A stretch of DNA of 64,000 nt from Silvibacterium bohemicum (GTDB lineage: Bacteria > Acidobacteriota > Terriglobia > Terriglobales > Acidobacteriaceae), in the NCBI RefSeq assembly GCF_001006305.1, contig NZ_LBHJ01000004.1, positions 744,001 to 808,000 of the forward strand. Direction: 5' to 3'. Below, in pieces: positions 37,913-46,910 of the stretch. The notes under the pieces were generated by a model. That model had not been told where the DNA came from. It searched no databases and saw nothing but the letters and a program-made list of their open reading frames with translations. Each line of letters opens with the position of its first letter. Within the stretch, counting starts at the first letter, position 1. The position numbers and the translations under genes are program-made.

Positions 37913-38884
37913 TTATTTTCTCACATGCAGCGCGAGCAGCTGCCGCACGACGGCCGGCTCATCGGTGAGCGAAACCTCTAATCGCGCCGCTTCCAGATGC
38001 ACGACAGAAGCGATCTTCGCGCGATGCTCCGGGCTCAGACGCACGAGATCTTTCTCCGTCGTAACGCAGACTTTCGCGCCGGTGGTCTGGCATAGATGGA
38101 CAATCGTGTCGATGTCGAAATCTGCATAGCGATGATGATCGCGAAAGGAGCGGGTTGCGGTCAGTTCGACCCCATTGGTCTTGAGCGCCGAATAAAAATC
38201 CTGATCGTGAGCGATGCCGCAAAAGGCCACGGCCGGGCTCTGCGCTTCGACGAGCAGCCGACGATGTTGAAGCCACACCGGAGATCGGATGCCGCGCTGG
38301 CGTATTTTTTCTTCGAGCGCGGCATCCTCGCTGCGCAATACGATAGCGGACGCTCGACGCAGCGACGACAGCGGTTCGCGTAATCGCCCGGCGGGCAACA
38401 GCTGCTGCTCGAAGTCGCTGGCATGCACCACCACGATGTCGAAATCCCGCGCAAGTTTGCGATGCTGAAAGCCATCGTCGAGCAGATGCACGCCTGTTCC
38501 GGAAAACTCGCGTTCGGCCTGCAGACCAGCCGCATAACGGCTGGCTCCAACGTAAACCGGCACGCCGGTTTTCTGCGAGATCAGCAGCGGTTCGTCGCCA
38601 AACAATTCTGCGCTTCCCGCCGAATTGACGCGCGCCACATCGCTGGAAGTGCGGCCATATCCCCGGGAAAGCACGTCGACATGCACTCCCGCAGCCGACA
38701 ACAGTTGCGCCAACCTGATGACCAGCGGCGTCTTTCCCGATCCTCCCACCGAAAGATTGCCGACGCTCACCACGGGCCAACTCAAGCGGTCCGGAGTGCG
38801 CCAGGTTCGGTCGTAGACAACATTTTTTGCTGCGAAAGCCGCGCGATAGAGCGGCACCAGGGGCGCCAGGAAGTCCCGATTCAC
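37913..38884 (-). CDS. lpxK: Tetraacyldisaccharide 4'-kinase
   Basis: Phosphorylates lipid A disaccharide. 323 residues with a membrane-proximal N-terminus and a P-loop at 40-52 (SVGNLSVGGSGKT), followed by LSRGYGR, GDEPLLISQ and LLDDGFQHRKL, all typical of LpxK. The GTG start (38884) overlaps the waaA TGA by 4 bases, so translation is coupled; longer frames upstream run over waaA and are rejected. Confidence 0.92.
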   Translation of the reverse strand: MNRDFLAPLVPLYRAAFAAKNVVYDRTWRTPDRLSWPVVSVGNLSVGGSGKTPLVIRLAQLLSAAGVHVDVLSRGYGRTSSDVARVNSAGSAELFGDEPLLISQKTGVPVYVGASRYAAGLQAEREFSGTGVHLLDDGFQHRKLARDFDIVVVHASDFEQQLLPAGRLREPLSSLRRASAIVLRSEDAALEEKIRQRGIRSPVWLQHRRLLVEAQSPAVAFCGIAHDQDFYSALKTNGVELTATRSFRDHHRYADFDIDTIVHLCQTTGAKVCVTTEKDLVRLSPEHRAKIASVVHLEAARLEVSLTDEPAVVRQLLALHVRK

Positions 38885-40140
38885 GCATCTGCTCCGACCA
38901 GCTCCAGGAGCTTCGCCAGAGTCCGATCGGTGCCGCCCGCTTCGCTGTCGAAGATGGCGCGGGCACGCTCGCCCATAGCTGCGGCTTCGCCCGGATGCTC
39001 CAGAAGATTCGCGATGGAAGCTTGCAGGTTTTCGGAAGTCACGATCTGAATTGCCTGCACCGACCTCAAAACTTCGACCATGCTGCGGAAATTCTCGTAG
39101 TGCGAGCCCATCAGAATCGGCACAGCAAACTGCGCAGGCTCCAGTGGATTGTGGCCGCCGGCGGGAATCAAGCTTCCACCGATAAACGCCAGCGATGCCA
39201 CCGAATAGACCGAAGCCAGCTCTCCGATCGAGTCGAGCAGGAGCACCGTTCCGGGACGCAGCGGATCGGGGGCGCGCAGCCACTCCGAGCGGCGTAGCCA
39301 ACGCGCATCCCGGCGCTTGAGCAGCTGTGCGACTGCTGAGAATCGGTCAGGATGGCGCGGCGCAAGAATCGTGATGCATGCGGGAGGCACGGCATTGAGC
39401 AGCATCTCCTCCTCGCCCTCCAGCGTCGATCCGCAGACGATCACTTTTTGCCCGCTGGTCAGAAACTGTCTCAATGCTTCGGTCACAGGCGCGGGTTTGT
39501 GCACGCGAATGTCGAACTTGAGGTTGCCGCTTACCTCGACGTTTCCCGCGCCAATCGCCATCAAACGCTCCGCATCCTGCTCGCTCTGCGCCAGCACCAG
39601 CGTGGTCGGTCCCAATAGCTTCTTCCACAGCCGGCGCAGTTTGAAATATCGTGGCCACGAGCGGTCGGAGATGCGAGCGTTTACCACCGTAACCGGAACC
39701 TTGGCGCGATAGCACTCGGCGAGCATGCGCGGCCAGAACTCCGTTTCCAGCAGCACCAGCAACGCTGGGCGAAGAGCACGCAGGTATGCACGCACCGCGA
39801 AGGCGAAGTCCAAGGGAAAGTAAAAGACGTTCTCCGCGCCAAAGCGGTCGCGCGCAATCTTCTGTCCGGTTCGAGTGGTGGTCGACACGACTACACGACA
39901 GCCATCCGCGCGGACCTTCAATTGTGCGATCAGGCTGCTCGCCGCCAGCACTTCTCCGACCGACACGGCATGCACCCAGATCGTCGGCTGCGGCTCGGCC
40001 CGGCGCAGCCGACGGGGAACGAACCCCAGCCGCTCGCTCAGCCCTTCGCGATATTTGCCGCTGGTCGCCATCCGGAAAATCCAGTAAGGCGAGCCCACCA
40101 ACAAGACCAGCAGCAACGCGAAGCTGTACAAGGCAAACAT
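38881..40140 (-). CDS. waaA: 3-deoxy-D-manno-octulosonic acid transferase
   Basis: Adds Kdo to lipid A precursor. 419 residues, GT-B (GT30): an N-terminal membrane anchor (about 1-23), WVHAVSVGEVLAA with the catalytic Glu region, and the donor-site block VASLAFIGGSLIPAGGHNPLEPA. First gene of the envelope operon; divergent from the secreted protein gene at 40201, with 60 bases between starts. Confidence 0.94.
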   Translation of the reverse strand: MFALYSFALLLVLLVGSPYWIFRMATSGKYREGLSERLGFVPRRLRRAEPQPTIWVHAVSVGEVLAASSLIAQLKVRADGCRVVVSTTTRTGQKIARDRFGAENVFYFPLDFAFAVRAYLRALRPALLVLLETEFWPRMLAECYRAKVPVTVVNARISDRSWPRYFKLRRLWKKLLGPTTLVLAQSEQDAERLMAIGAGNVEVSGNLKFDIRVHKPAPVTEALRQFLTSGQKVIVCGSTLEGEEEMLLNAVPPACITILAPRHPDRFSAVAQLLKRRDARWLRRSEWLRAPDPLRPGTVLLLDSIGELASVYSVASLAFIGGSLIPAGGHNPLEPAQFAVPILMGSHYENFRSMVEVLRSVQAIQIVTSENLQASIANLLEHPGEAAAMGERARAIFDSEAGGTDRTLAKLLELVGADA

Positions 40141-40200
40141 CCGCTAACAAATCCTTCTATACTCAAGTCTCAAGCGAAGATGATAACCGTGCGGAGCAAC

Positions 40201-40860
40201 ATGCGCTTGCGTTCCTCGATTTTTCTTCTGTTGGCGCTGGGGATGGTTACCTCCCGGCTCAATGCCAGCGACCATCCTTTGCCTCCCGTGCAGGATGCAT
40301 CGAAGTACGCCGCGTTCGATGCCCATCCCGACGAAAACACGACCATTGCCGCCGAGCCTTTCGACAGCAAAGAGAAGATGAAGTACTTCCGCGTCGATTA
40401 CCTCAAAAACTATTTCATGCCCATCCGCATCATCGTCACCAACAACGGCGATAAGCCCATCTCGCTGGAGCAGGCGCGCATCGACTTCATCACCGCGCAT
40501 GGCGATCGCATCCCCGCCGCCGAAGCGGCCGATGTCGAACGGCGCATGACCCACGTCAGCAACACCGGCAAAAAGATTCCCATGCCTGCGCCGTTACCGC
40601 CGGTGGGCGGCAAGCCCAAAACGCCCGACGCCAAAATCGAACAGGATTTCTCGGAGCTCGAATATGCCGACGTCACCGTCCCGCCGCACAGCACCAAGGC
40701 GGGATTCCTCTTCTATGACATGGAGGGGCTGGGCGGGAATCCATTGCGGGGCGCGAAGTTGAGCTTCCGCAAGGTGCAGGATGGCGATGGGAAGCAGTTC
40801 TTCCCCTACGACATTCCCTTCGACAAGTATCTGGATACCCAAAAGGGATCGACGCAGTAA
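40201..40860 (+). CDS. Secreted hypothetical protein
   Basis: 219 residues with a signal peptide (about 1-22). The mature part has a beta-sandwich look: PIRIIVTNNGDKPISLEQARIDF in the middle and VTVPPHSTKAGFLFYDMEG near the end, resembling DUF4352- or Ig-like extracytoplasmic domains, but no family is assigned. Contains a Pro-rich linker (MPAPLPPVGGKPK). The ATG at 40201 has GGAG 4 bases upstream; ATG 40180 is a weaker alternative. Confidence 0.7.
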   Translation: MRLRSSIFLLLALGMVTSRLNASDHPLPPVQDASKYAAFDAHPDENTTIAAEPFDSKEKMKYFRVDYLKNYFMPIRIIVTNNGDKPISLEQARIDFITAHGDRIPAAEAADVERRMTHVSNTGKKIPMPAPLPPVGGKPKTPDAKIEQDFSELEYADVTVPPHSTKAGFLFYDMEGLGGNPLRGAKLSFRKVQDGDGKQFFPYDIPFDKYLDTQKGSTQ

Positions 40861-40922
40861 GGCAACGCCTTCAACTTCATCAGCCCCACACGCAAAGAAC
40901 ACGCGCCGGGTCCCTCGAATCA

Positions 40923-40934
40923 CTCAGAATGACG
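40923..40934 (+). repeat. Short intergenic repeat copy (ctcagaatgacg)
   Basis: A 12-base match to 42531-42542, both in intergenic DNA next to minus-strand gene ends. This word is part of extragenic repeats I know from other genomes. Confidence 0.35.
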
Positions 40935-40968
40935 TTCGTGAGTTGTGAAGGTCGAGGAGAAGCCAGCC

Positions 40969-41649
40969 TCAAACGCCCTTCTTCTGCGGCTCCCAGACGT
41001 ACTTGTGAATCTGCAGGCTCAGCCGGGCGTTCAGTTCATCGGCGAGCATCCACTCCACCAGGTCGCGGGGATCGAGGAGGCAGTTGGCCGTGCTCCGTTC
41101 CGGCGAGGGCGTCTTGGAAAACGCAGGCGATAAGAGTATCTGCCCCACGCGGCCTTCGAGCGCGTTGTTGCGGATAAATTCCCGCGCGTATTCGTAATCC
41201 TCGCGGTGGGTAATTACAAACTTCAGCTCGTCACGTTCGGTGAGCGAAGCAAGATTCTCCATGCGGAACCGACCGGCCTCACCAGAGCCCGGACACTTCA
41301 CGTCGACAATCTTATGGACTTCCTTGGGCACATTTTCGACCGGACGCTCGCCGCTGGTCTCGATCATCAGCTCATAGCCTTGAGCCAGCAGCCGCTCCAT
41401 CAGCGGAATGAGCTCGCGCTCCTGCAGCAGCGGTTCGCCGCCCGTAAACTCGACCAGCTTCACGGGAGCCAGCTTCGCCACCTCGGCGACCACCTCATCT
41501 TCAGTCAGCTTGTAGCCGCCGGTGAAGGTGTACTCCGAGTCGCACCAGGAGCAGCGCAGGTTGCAGCCCGCCAGCCGCACAAAGATGCACGGCACGCCGG
41601 CGAAGCTCGATTCGCCCTGCACGGATTTGTAAATTTCGATCAGATACAA
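40969..41649 (-). CDS. queE: 7-carboxy-7-deazaguanine synthase (radical SAM)
   Basis: Makes CDG from 6-carboxy-tetrahydropterin in preQ0/queuosine synthesis. 226 residues; the cluster-binding cysteines are C29, C33 and C36 (AGCNLRCSWCDSEY), with GGEPLLQ for SAM binding. Starts 28 bases after queD on the same strand, so the two are an operon; queC lies separately at 57484. Confidence 0.93.
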   Translation of the reverse strand: MYLIEIYKSVQGESSFAGVPCIFVRLAGCNLRCSWCDSEYTFTGGYKLTEDEVVAEVAKLAPVKLVEFTGGEPLLQERELIPLMERLLAQGYELMIETSGERPVENVPKEVHKIVDVKCPGSGEAGRFRMENLASLTERDELKFVITHREDYEYAREFIRNNALEGRVGQILLSPAFSKTPSPERSTANCLLDPRDLVEWMLADELNARLSLQIHKYVWEPQKKGV

Positions 41650-41677
41650 GGAATCACCCGTTCAAGACCTGCAGCCA

Positions 41678-42055
41678 TTACTCGTAATACGTAGCCGTCG
41701 TGGTGTCGGTCTCGTAGATGGTGCAATCCTTGACACGCACGCGCCCTTTGGTCAGAGACTCCATCTGCTGATTCGTCTCGTCGTAAAAGTACTTCGCCAG
41801 GTTCTCGGCCGAGGGATTGATCTCGGTGAATGGCTCCAGCTCATTCAGCATCTGATGGTCAAGCCGGTCGATGACCGGGCGCATGACATGCTTCAGATCT
41901 TTGAAATCCAGCAGCAGGCCGGAGACGTCCAGCGTCTCGCCGCGCAGGGTGATACGGACCTTGTAATTGTGTCCGTGCGGGTTTTCGCACTTGCCGCGGT
42001 AGTTCCTCAGGTAGTGGCCTGAGGAAAACTCGCGTTCTACAGTCACTTCGTACAT
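41678..42055 (-). CDS. queD: 6-carboxy-5,6,7,8-tetrahydropterin synthase
   Basis: Converts dihydroneopterin triphosphate to carboxy-tetrahydropterin, first committed step to preQ0. 125 residues, T-fold. Zinc histidines are in SSGHYL and HGHNY, and the catalytic Cys is in KCENPHGH; the later DH pair (RLDHQML) and E in ENLAKYF are also conserved. Upstream gene of the queD-queE pair. Confidence 0.93.
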   Translation of the reverse strand: MYEVTVEREFSSGHYLRNYRGKCENPHGHNYKVRITLRGETLDVSGLLLDFKDLKHVMRPVIDRLDHQMLNELEPFTEINPSAENLAKYFYDETNQQMESLTKGRVRVKDCTIYETDTTTATYYE

Positions 42056-42154
42056 TCTTCTCTATCGACTCTCTCGGGCAATCGCCTCTTACTATTGTAG
42101 CTTTTGATGGCTTCAAGGCTGTCTGTTTGGATGATCCAGAGCCGTTCGCGGTCG

Positions 42155-42406
42155 CTATTTGCGCTTGGCGCGCTCGCGCTGCCGCCGCTCATCGGCGCGG
42201 CGGTCCACTTGCTCGAACATGGCCGTCATCACACCCAGGAGTGCCACAATCAGGCCGCCCAGCATGAGGAAAAGCGAAATCGTCTTCCAAATGGAGCCGT
42301 TGCCGGGCAATCCCGGCTGGAAATGGCTGCTGGAAAACATCATCCCGCAGGAGACGAGCGCGAAGAGCAGAAGGGTTGAGGCGAGGATGTATAGATTTCG
42401 AGCCAT
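42155..42406 (-). CDS. Small membrane protein, unknown function
   Basis: 83 residues with two hydrophobic helices (about 5-25 and 41-64) and a strongly basic C-terminal tail (RRADERRQRERAKRK) likely facing the cytosol. The first helix contains LVSCG, which could be a lipobox. No family recognised. About 100 bases upstream of queD on the same strand. Confidence 0.65.
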   Translation of the reverse strand: MARNLYILASTLLLFALVSCGMMFSSSHFQPGLPGNGSIWKTISLFLMLGGLIVALLGVMTAMFEQVDRRADERRQRERAKRK

Positions 42407-42514
42407 GATGCGGTTAACCCAAGACTAGAGCACCGGCGGAACTATCTCAAACGCCGTAATTCGGACGACCATGGGGAGGAATAATCTCAACGATTTCTGT
42501 ATGCCAGCCTCGCT

Positions 42515-42542
42515 GAGATTCTTCGCTGCGCTCAGAATGACG
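42515..42542 (+). repeat. Intergenic repeat-like sequence before amidohydrolase end
   Basis: The 28-base stretch contains gattcttcgctgcgctcag and ends in ctcagaatgacg, the same 12 bases found at 40923-40934. Similar strings are widespread extragenic repeats in many bacterial genomes. Confidence 0.4.
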
Positions 42543-42576
42543 AATTGCCTGCGGCGCCTGCAGCATTCTCCTAATG

Positions 42577-44037
42577 CTAACGGATACCGACCAGCCCCCG
42601 CACTGACTCGATCAGCTTCTGCGGCGAATAGCCGACGCCGTCCTTGAACACCACGTCCACCTTTTCAATGTCGTGGATATTCTTTGCCGGATTGCCTGTG
42701 ACTACGACCAGATCGGCTGTCTTGCCGGCTGCAACGGTTCCAATGCGAGCATCCTCGCCCAGCCACTGCGCGCCGTTCTCCGTCGCGATATGAATCGCCT
42801 CTTCGGGTGAGAATCCAGCCTCGACCAGCAGCTCGACATTGCGCTGGTCGCCGAAGCCCGGCAGCACGCCTCCATAGCCGGTGGGGTCGCAGCCGGCCAT
42901 CAGCAAGCCGCCCTGCTTCACAAAGTCATGCTCGAACTGCATCTCCTGCTTCAGCAGCACCGGCCAGGGCGACGGCCGCTCGCCTTCGGCTATCTCCGCA
43001 CGCGTGGTTACATAATCGCCCCACGCCTGCGGCAGCAGGGATTCGCGCACGCGCATCTCCTCATCCATCGACGGCCGGTTGGCGACGAAGCTCTCGAAAA
43101 TAGCCAGTGTGGACGTCACTGCTACGTGGTGCGCGATCAAGTCTTTGATCGTCCCCTGAATCTCCGAGCCCTCCACATCAAGCTTGGCCAGCCCAACCTG
43201 GGGTGGGTTCTGTCCGGGGCACACGCCAGACTTCTTTTCGGGGTAAAACTCGGTATCGACTGCCAGGCCGTGTTCGAGGTTGTCGATGCCCAGCGCCGCT
43301 GCCTCCTTGAAACCGACCGAGCAGAGATGTCCGGTGACTTTCAGCCCCTTGGCATGCGCGTGATCGATTGCCGCTTTCAGTTCTTCCGGCGTGATGTGCA
43401 TGTAGGCTTTGAACGAAGTCATGCCTTCGGCCGACCAGTAGTCGACGAGGCGTGCCGCATCATCGGCATCTTTCAGGGCATGGAGCTGCGGACCGATTGC
43501 CGGCGAGCCTTCGAGATAAGGCCCGGTTAGAAAAAGGTTCGGCCCGGGAATCTTGCCGGCGTCGATGGCATCTTTCACCGAAATGTCGGTATACGGTTCA
43601 AGACTTCCCGCGGTACGCGCCGAGGTCACGCCGCCCGCCAGGTAAAGCCGCGGAGCGCTATCGGCCATCTCGCCGTAGAGAGGCAAAAGTCCGTGACCAC
43701 CCTCCGGCAGCGGATAAAAAAGATGCTCGTGCATGCCCACCAGTCCGGGGAAGACGGTCTTACCGGCCATATCGATGACCTTTGCGCCCTCGGGAAAGGC
43801 ATTGCGCAACAGAGCGCTCTGCACGTTCACGATCTTCCCGTGATCGATGTCGATGCGCACATTCTCGCGAGCCGCTGCACCGGTTCCATCGATGAGCCGC
43901 ACGTTGTTCAGCACCAGCACCGGCGCATCTTCGGCGAGAAACGGCTTGAGAGGGTCCACCTTCGCTGGCTGCTCCTGAGCAAACGCGGCACTCCCGAGAA
44001 CAAGCATTCCAATGACCGCAGCGGCAATCGCGCGCAT
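42577..44037 (-). CDS. Secreted amidohydrolase-superfamily protein
   Basis: 486 residues with a signal peptide (about 1-20, ending AFA). The metal-dependent amidohydrolase barrel shows H103-x-H105 (GMHEHLF), FKAYMHI (candidate carboxylated Lys), GHLCSVGF, the DNLEHG histidine and D in AGCDPTGYG. Closest in style to imidazolonepropionase/Xaa-Pro dipeptidase-like enzymes; the substrate is unknown. The ATG at 44037 is preceded by AAGGAAG at 6 bases; a longer frame to 44142 has no such support. Confidence 0.86.
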   Translation of the reverse strand: MRAIAAAVIGMLVLGSAAFAQEQPAKVDPLKPFLAEDAPVLVLNNVRLIDGTGAAARENVRIDIDHGKIVNVQSALLRNAFPEGAKVIDMAGKTVFPGLVGMHEHLFYPLPEGGHGLLPLYGEMADSAPRLYLAGGVTSARTAGSLEPYTDISVKDAIDAGKIPGPNLFLTGPYLEGSPAIGPQLHALKDADDAARLVDYWSAEGMTSFKAYMHITPEELKAAIDHAHAKGLKVTGHLCSVGFKEAAALGIDNLEHGLAVDTEFYPEKKSGVCPGQNPPQVGLAKLDVEGSEIQGTIKDLIAHHVAVTSTLAIFESFVANRPSMDEEMRVRESLLPQAWGDYVTTRAEIAEGERPSPWPVLLKQEMQFEHDFVKQGGLLMAGCDPTGYGGVLPGFGDQRNVELLVEAGFSPEEAIHIATENGAQWLGEDARIGTVAAGKTADLVVVTGNPAKNIHDIEKVDVVFKDGVGYSPQKLIESVRGLVGIR

Positions 44038-44102
44038 CGCATTCTTCCTTTGTGAGCCTGATTTGTAGGACGAATCCACTATGCCGCATTGCGCGGCGCG
44101 AG

Positions 44103-46100
44103 TCACGACTTGGTTGCAAAAAACTGCTCGACCGCCGACCACTCCTGGGTGACGCGATAGGGCGGCAGGCTCTCCAAGAAGACGCGCCCGTAGCGCTGCC
44201 GTTGCAGCCGAGGATCGAGCAGCATCAGCACGCCGCGATCTTCCAGCGAACGGATCAGCCGTCCGAAACCCTGCTTCAAGGTGATGACCGCCGACGGCAC
44301 CTGGTAATCGAAGAACGGGCTGCCGCCATTCTCTTCGATGGCTCGCATGCGCGCCTGCACCACGGGATCGGTGGGCACCGCAAAAGGCAGCCGGTCGACG
44401 ATCACGCAGCTCAGCGCCTCGCCCTGGACGTCCACTCCCTGCCAGAAGCTCGATGTGCCGAAGAGCACGGCATTCGGCGTCTCGCGAAACTCTTCCAGCA
44501 GCGCCTTGCGCGGGGCTGTGCCTTGCAGCAGCAGCGGAAAGCCCACTTCCGTCAGCAGACGGTCGTAGAGGTCGTGCATCTGCGCGTAGCTGGTGAAGAG
44601 GCAGAAGGCGCGGCCTTGCGTGATCTCCAGCATGCGACGGATGCGCTTGACCGCCTCGTCCTGGAAATTTGGATCGCGCGGGTCGGGCATCTCCTGCGGC
44701 AGGTAGAGCAACGCCTGTTCTCCGTAATGAAAGTGCGATGGCACCACCAGCTCGCGCGCATCGCGAAGGCCCAGCCGTTTCCTGAAGTGCTCGAAGCCGC
44801 CCTGGACGGTCAGCGTTGCCGAAGTCAGCACCACGCTGGGAAATTTCTCGAAGAGCAGCTCGCCCAGCAGGCCCGAGACATCGATAGGCGTGGCCTGCAG
44901 ATGTGTGGTCGGAGCTGAGTTGCGCCCCTTGCCGCCACGTCGCTCCAGCCAGAAGACAGTGTTCCGGTCCTCCGACTCCATCAAAAACTTCAAGTGCTCG
45001 CGGATGTCCGCGGCTCGCTTGCGCAGCGGCGGAGCCTCTTCAACGCCGCGCACCCGCTCCAGCTCGCCTTCCAGCCGATGCAGCGCATTCAACACGCCGA
45101 GATACAGGTCGCCCTGCGTCTCGAGAAACTCCTCGCGCCCGGAGAACTGCATCCGCCCGTCTGCATTCGCCCCCCCGTGGCCCGATCCACGTGGAAGAGC
45201 TGCGAAGAACATCCGCGCCCGCTCGCGCGCGATCTGCGCTGCGCTGGAAATGCCCGCGCTGAGCGCCTGCTTGGCGCGCAGCATTGACTCCAGATCCCGC
45301 GCCAGCTCTTCGAAGCGGATATTGCTGAGATTGATGCCAAAGTAGCTCGACGCCACGTCCTCAAGCTCATGCGCCTCATCGAAGATCACGATGCCGGCCT
45401 CGGGCAGCACGCCCGCATCGGGAGCGGCCTTGGCCTGCTGCTTGATGGCCAGGTCGGCAAAGAACAGGTGATGATTGACGATCACGATGTCGCTCTCCGC
45501 CGCTTTGCGCCGCATCTCGGTGACGAAGCAGCGCTGATAATCCGCGCAGCTCTGCCCCAGGCACGCGTCGCTGCGCGCATCCAGCTTGGCCCACAGCTGG
45601 CTGGTCTCGGGCAGGTCGTCGATCTCCGCACGATCGCCGGTCTCGGTTGTCTTTTCCCACTCGGCGATGGCCTGGTACTGCGAAATCTCTTCTAGCCCGG
45701 ACAGAATGGGCTGGCTGCGCAGCGCGAAGAGCTTATGGCGGCAGAGATAGTTCGCACGGCCCTTCATGTAACAGACCTGCAATGGGCCCAGCAGGGATTC
45801 AAGGAAAGGAATGTCCTTGAAAAAAAGCTGCTCCTGCAGATTCTTTGTGCCGGTCGAGATGATCACCCGCCGCCCCGATCGCAGCGCCGGCAGCAGATAG
45901 GCCAGCGTCTTGCCTGTGCCCGTTCCGGCCTCAACAATCAGGTGCCGGTTCTCTTCCAGAGCCCGCTCGACTGCCTGCGCCATCTCCAGCTGCCCTTTGC
46001 GGAACTCATAGGGCAGCGGCGAACGCGAGAGGACCCCGCCCGGCGCGAAGAAGTCGTAGAGCGAGGGCAGGGACGGCACGGTTTGGAGGGTGGAGGGCAT
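44103..46100 (-). CDS. dinG: DinG/XPD-type ATP-dependent DNA helicase
   Basis: 665-residue superfamily 2 helicase of the DinG/YoaA group. Walker A GTGTGKT, four Cys for an Fe-S cluster (YLCRHK and CLGQSC...CF), and the DEAH box (IFDEAHELED) are visible, then motifs V-VI with GFGRLIRS near the C-terminus. Unwinds damaged or R-loop DNA in repair. No exonuclease domain is attached. The GTPase gene der lies 0.8 kb away on the other strand. Confidence 0.9.
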   Translation of the reverse strand: MPSTLQTVPSLPSLYDFFAPGGVLSRSPLPYEFRKGQLEMAQAVERALEENRHLIVEAGTGTGKTLAYLLPALRSGRRVIISTGTKNLQEQLFFKDIPFLESLLGPLQVCYMKGRANYLCRHKLFALRSQPILSGLEEISQYQAIAEWEKTTETGDRAEIDDLPETSQLWAKLDARSDACLGQSCADYQRCFVTEMRRKAAESDIVIVNHHLFFADLAIKQQAKAAPDAGVLPEAGIVIFDEAHELEDVASSYFGINLSNIRFEELARDLESMLRAKQALSAGISSAAQIARERARMFFAALPRGSGHGGANADGRMQFSGREEFLETQGDLYLGVLNALHRLEGELERVRGVEEAPPLRKRAADIREHLKFLMESEDRNTVFWLERRGGKGRNSAPTTHLQATPIDVSGLLGELLFEKFPSVVLTSATLTVQGGFEHFRKRLGLRDARELVVPSHFHYGEQALLYLPQEMPDPRDPNFQDEAVKRIRRMLEITQGRAFCLFTSYAQMHDLYDRLLTEVGFPLLLQGTAPRKALLEEFRETPNAVLFGTSSFWQGVDVQGEALSCVIVDRLPFAVPTDPVVQARMRAIEENGGSPFFDYQVPSAVITLKQGFGRLIRSLEDRGVLMLLDPRLQRQRYGRVFLESLPPYRVTQEWSAVEQFFATKS

Positions 46101-46212
46101 TCAGGTTTCGCCGGAAGTTCTCCTCTAGCATAGCCGTTGCCGGGGAATTGGAAACCTCGCCCTGACTCGTGTCGGCTGCTCTTGCCAAGAGCGGATAAAG
46201 GCACGCATTTCG

Positions 46213-46226
46213 TCATCAAGTGATGA
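46213..46226. promoter_or_regulatory. Candidate VapB operator
   Basis: Perfect inverted repeat tcatca-ag-tgatga, immediately followed by TATTAT (46227-46232), a good -10 match, and 28 bases before the vapB ATG. VapBC complexes usually repress their own promoter through such palindromes. Confidence 0.45.
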
Positions 46227-46254
46227 TATTATCGATGCTATTGCAGGAGAATCT

Positions 46255-46446
46255 ATGCGCACCACTTTAGCCCTCGATGACGACCTTCTTGCGAAAGCGC
46301 AGGCATTCACCGGCCTCGAAGAAAAAACGGCTCTCGTTCGAGAAGCATTGAAAGCACTCATCGAGCGCGAAAGCGCGCGTCGGCTGGCGCGTCTGGGCGG
46401 CAGCGAGCCGCAGTTGACTGCGATCCCGCGCCGGCGATCGGAGTGA
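46255..46446 (+). CDS. vapB: VapB-family antitoxin
   Basis: 63 residues: N-terminal ribbon-helix-helix (MRTTLALDDDLLAKAQAFTG, then TALVREALKALIE) that binds DNA, and a C-terminal basic tail that should block the toxin. AGGAG lies 6 bases before the ATG. Its TGA overlaps the vapC GTG by 4 bases, as is usual for coupled toxin-antitoxin genes. Confidence 0.88.
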   Translation: MRTTLALDDDLLAKAQAFTGLEEKTALVREALKALIERESARRLARLGGSEPQLTAIPRRRSE

Positions 46447-46811
46447 TCCTGGCGGATACTTCCGTCTGGATCGACCATCTCCGCTGCAATGAGCCTGCCT
46501 TGGTCGACTTGCTCCAGAGGAGCCAAATCCTCACTCATCCTTTCGTGATTGGAGAATTGGCTCTGGGCTCTCTGCGGCAGCGCGAGATTGTTCTCGGCGC
46601 TCTGGGCAATCTTCCCCAGGCCACGATGGCCACGGATGACGAAGTGCTTCGCGCCATCGACCGGTGGAAGCTCTTCGCAAGCGGCCTTGGATACATCGAT
46701 GCTCATCTCCTGGCCTCAGCCGCACTGACCCCAGGCACCGCGTTATGGACTCGCGACAAGCGTCTTCACGTAGTGGCTGTGCGCCTCGGCTTTGATGCCG
46801 GCCTGAATTAG
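46443..46811 (+). CDS. vapC: VapC-family PIN ribonuclease toxin
   Basis: 122 residues, PIN domain. The four acidic Mg ligands are D5 (LADTSVWIDHL), E38 (FVIGELALG), D86 (YIDAHLL) and D105 (WTRDKRL). Expected to cleave tRNA or rRNA when free of VapB. GTG start overlaps the vapB stop. Confidence 0.9.
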   Translation: MILADTSVWIDHLRCNEPALVDLLQRSQILTHPFVIGELALGSLRQREIVLGALGNLPQATMATDDEVLRAIDRWKLFASGLGYIDAHLLASAALTPGTALWTRDKRLHVVAVRLGFDAGLN

Positions 46812-46910
46812 GCCCGGCACGGCGATTGGCCCATGCCAACGCACGATAGAATGAAAGGTGGCCATAATACGGCCCAAACATTCGAGATTCGCGGCATTTG
46901 CCGCTGAGGG

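Noticed and set aside
38885-39301. Longer lpxK frame running into waaA
   Set aside because: LpxK homology begins at the GTG at 38884, which overlaps the waaA stop; the extension is the other frame of waaA.
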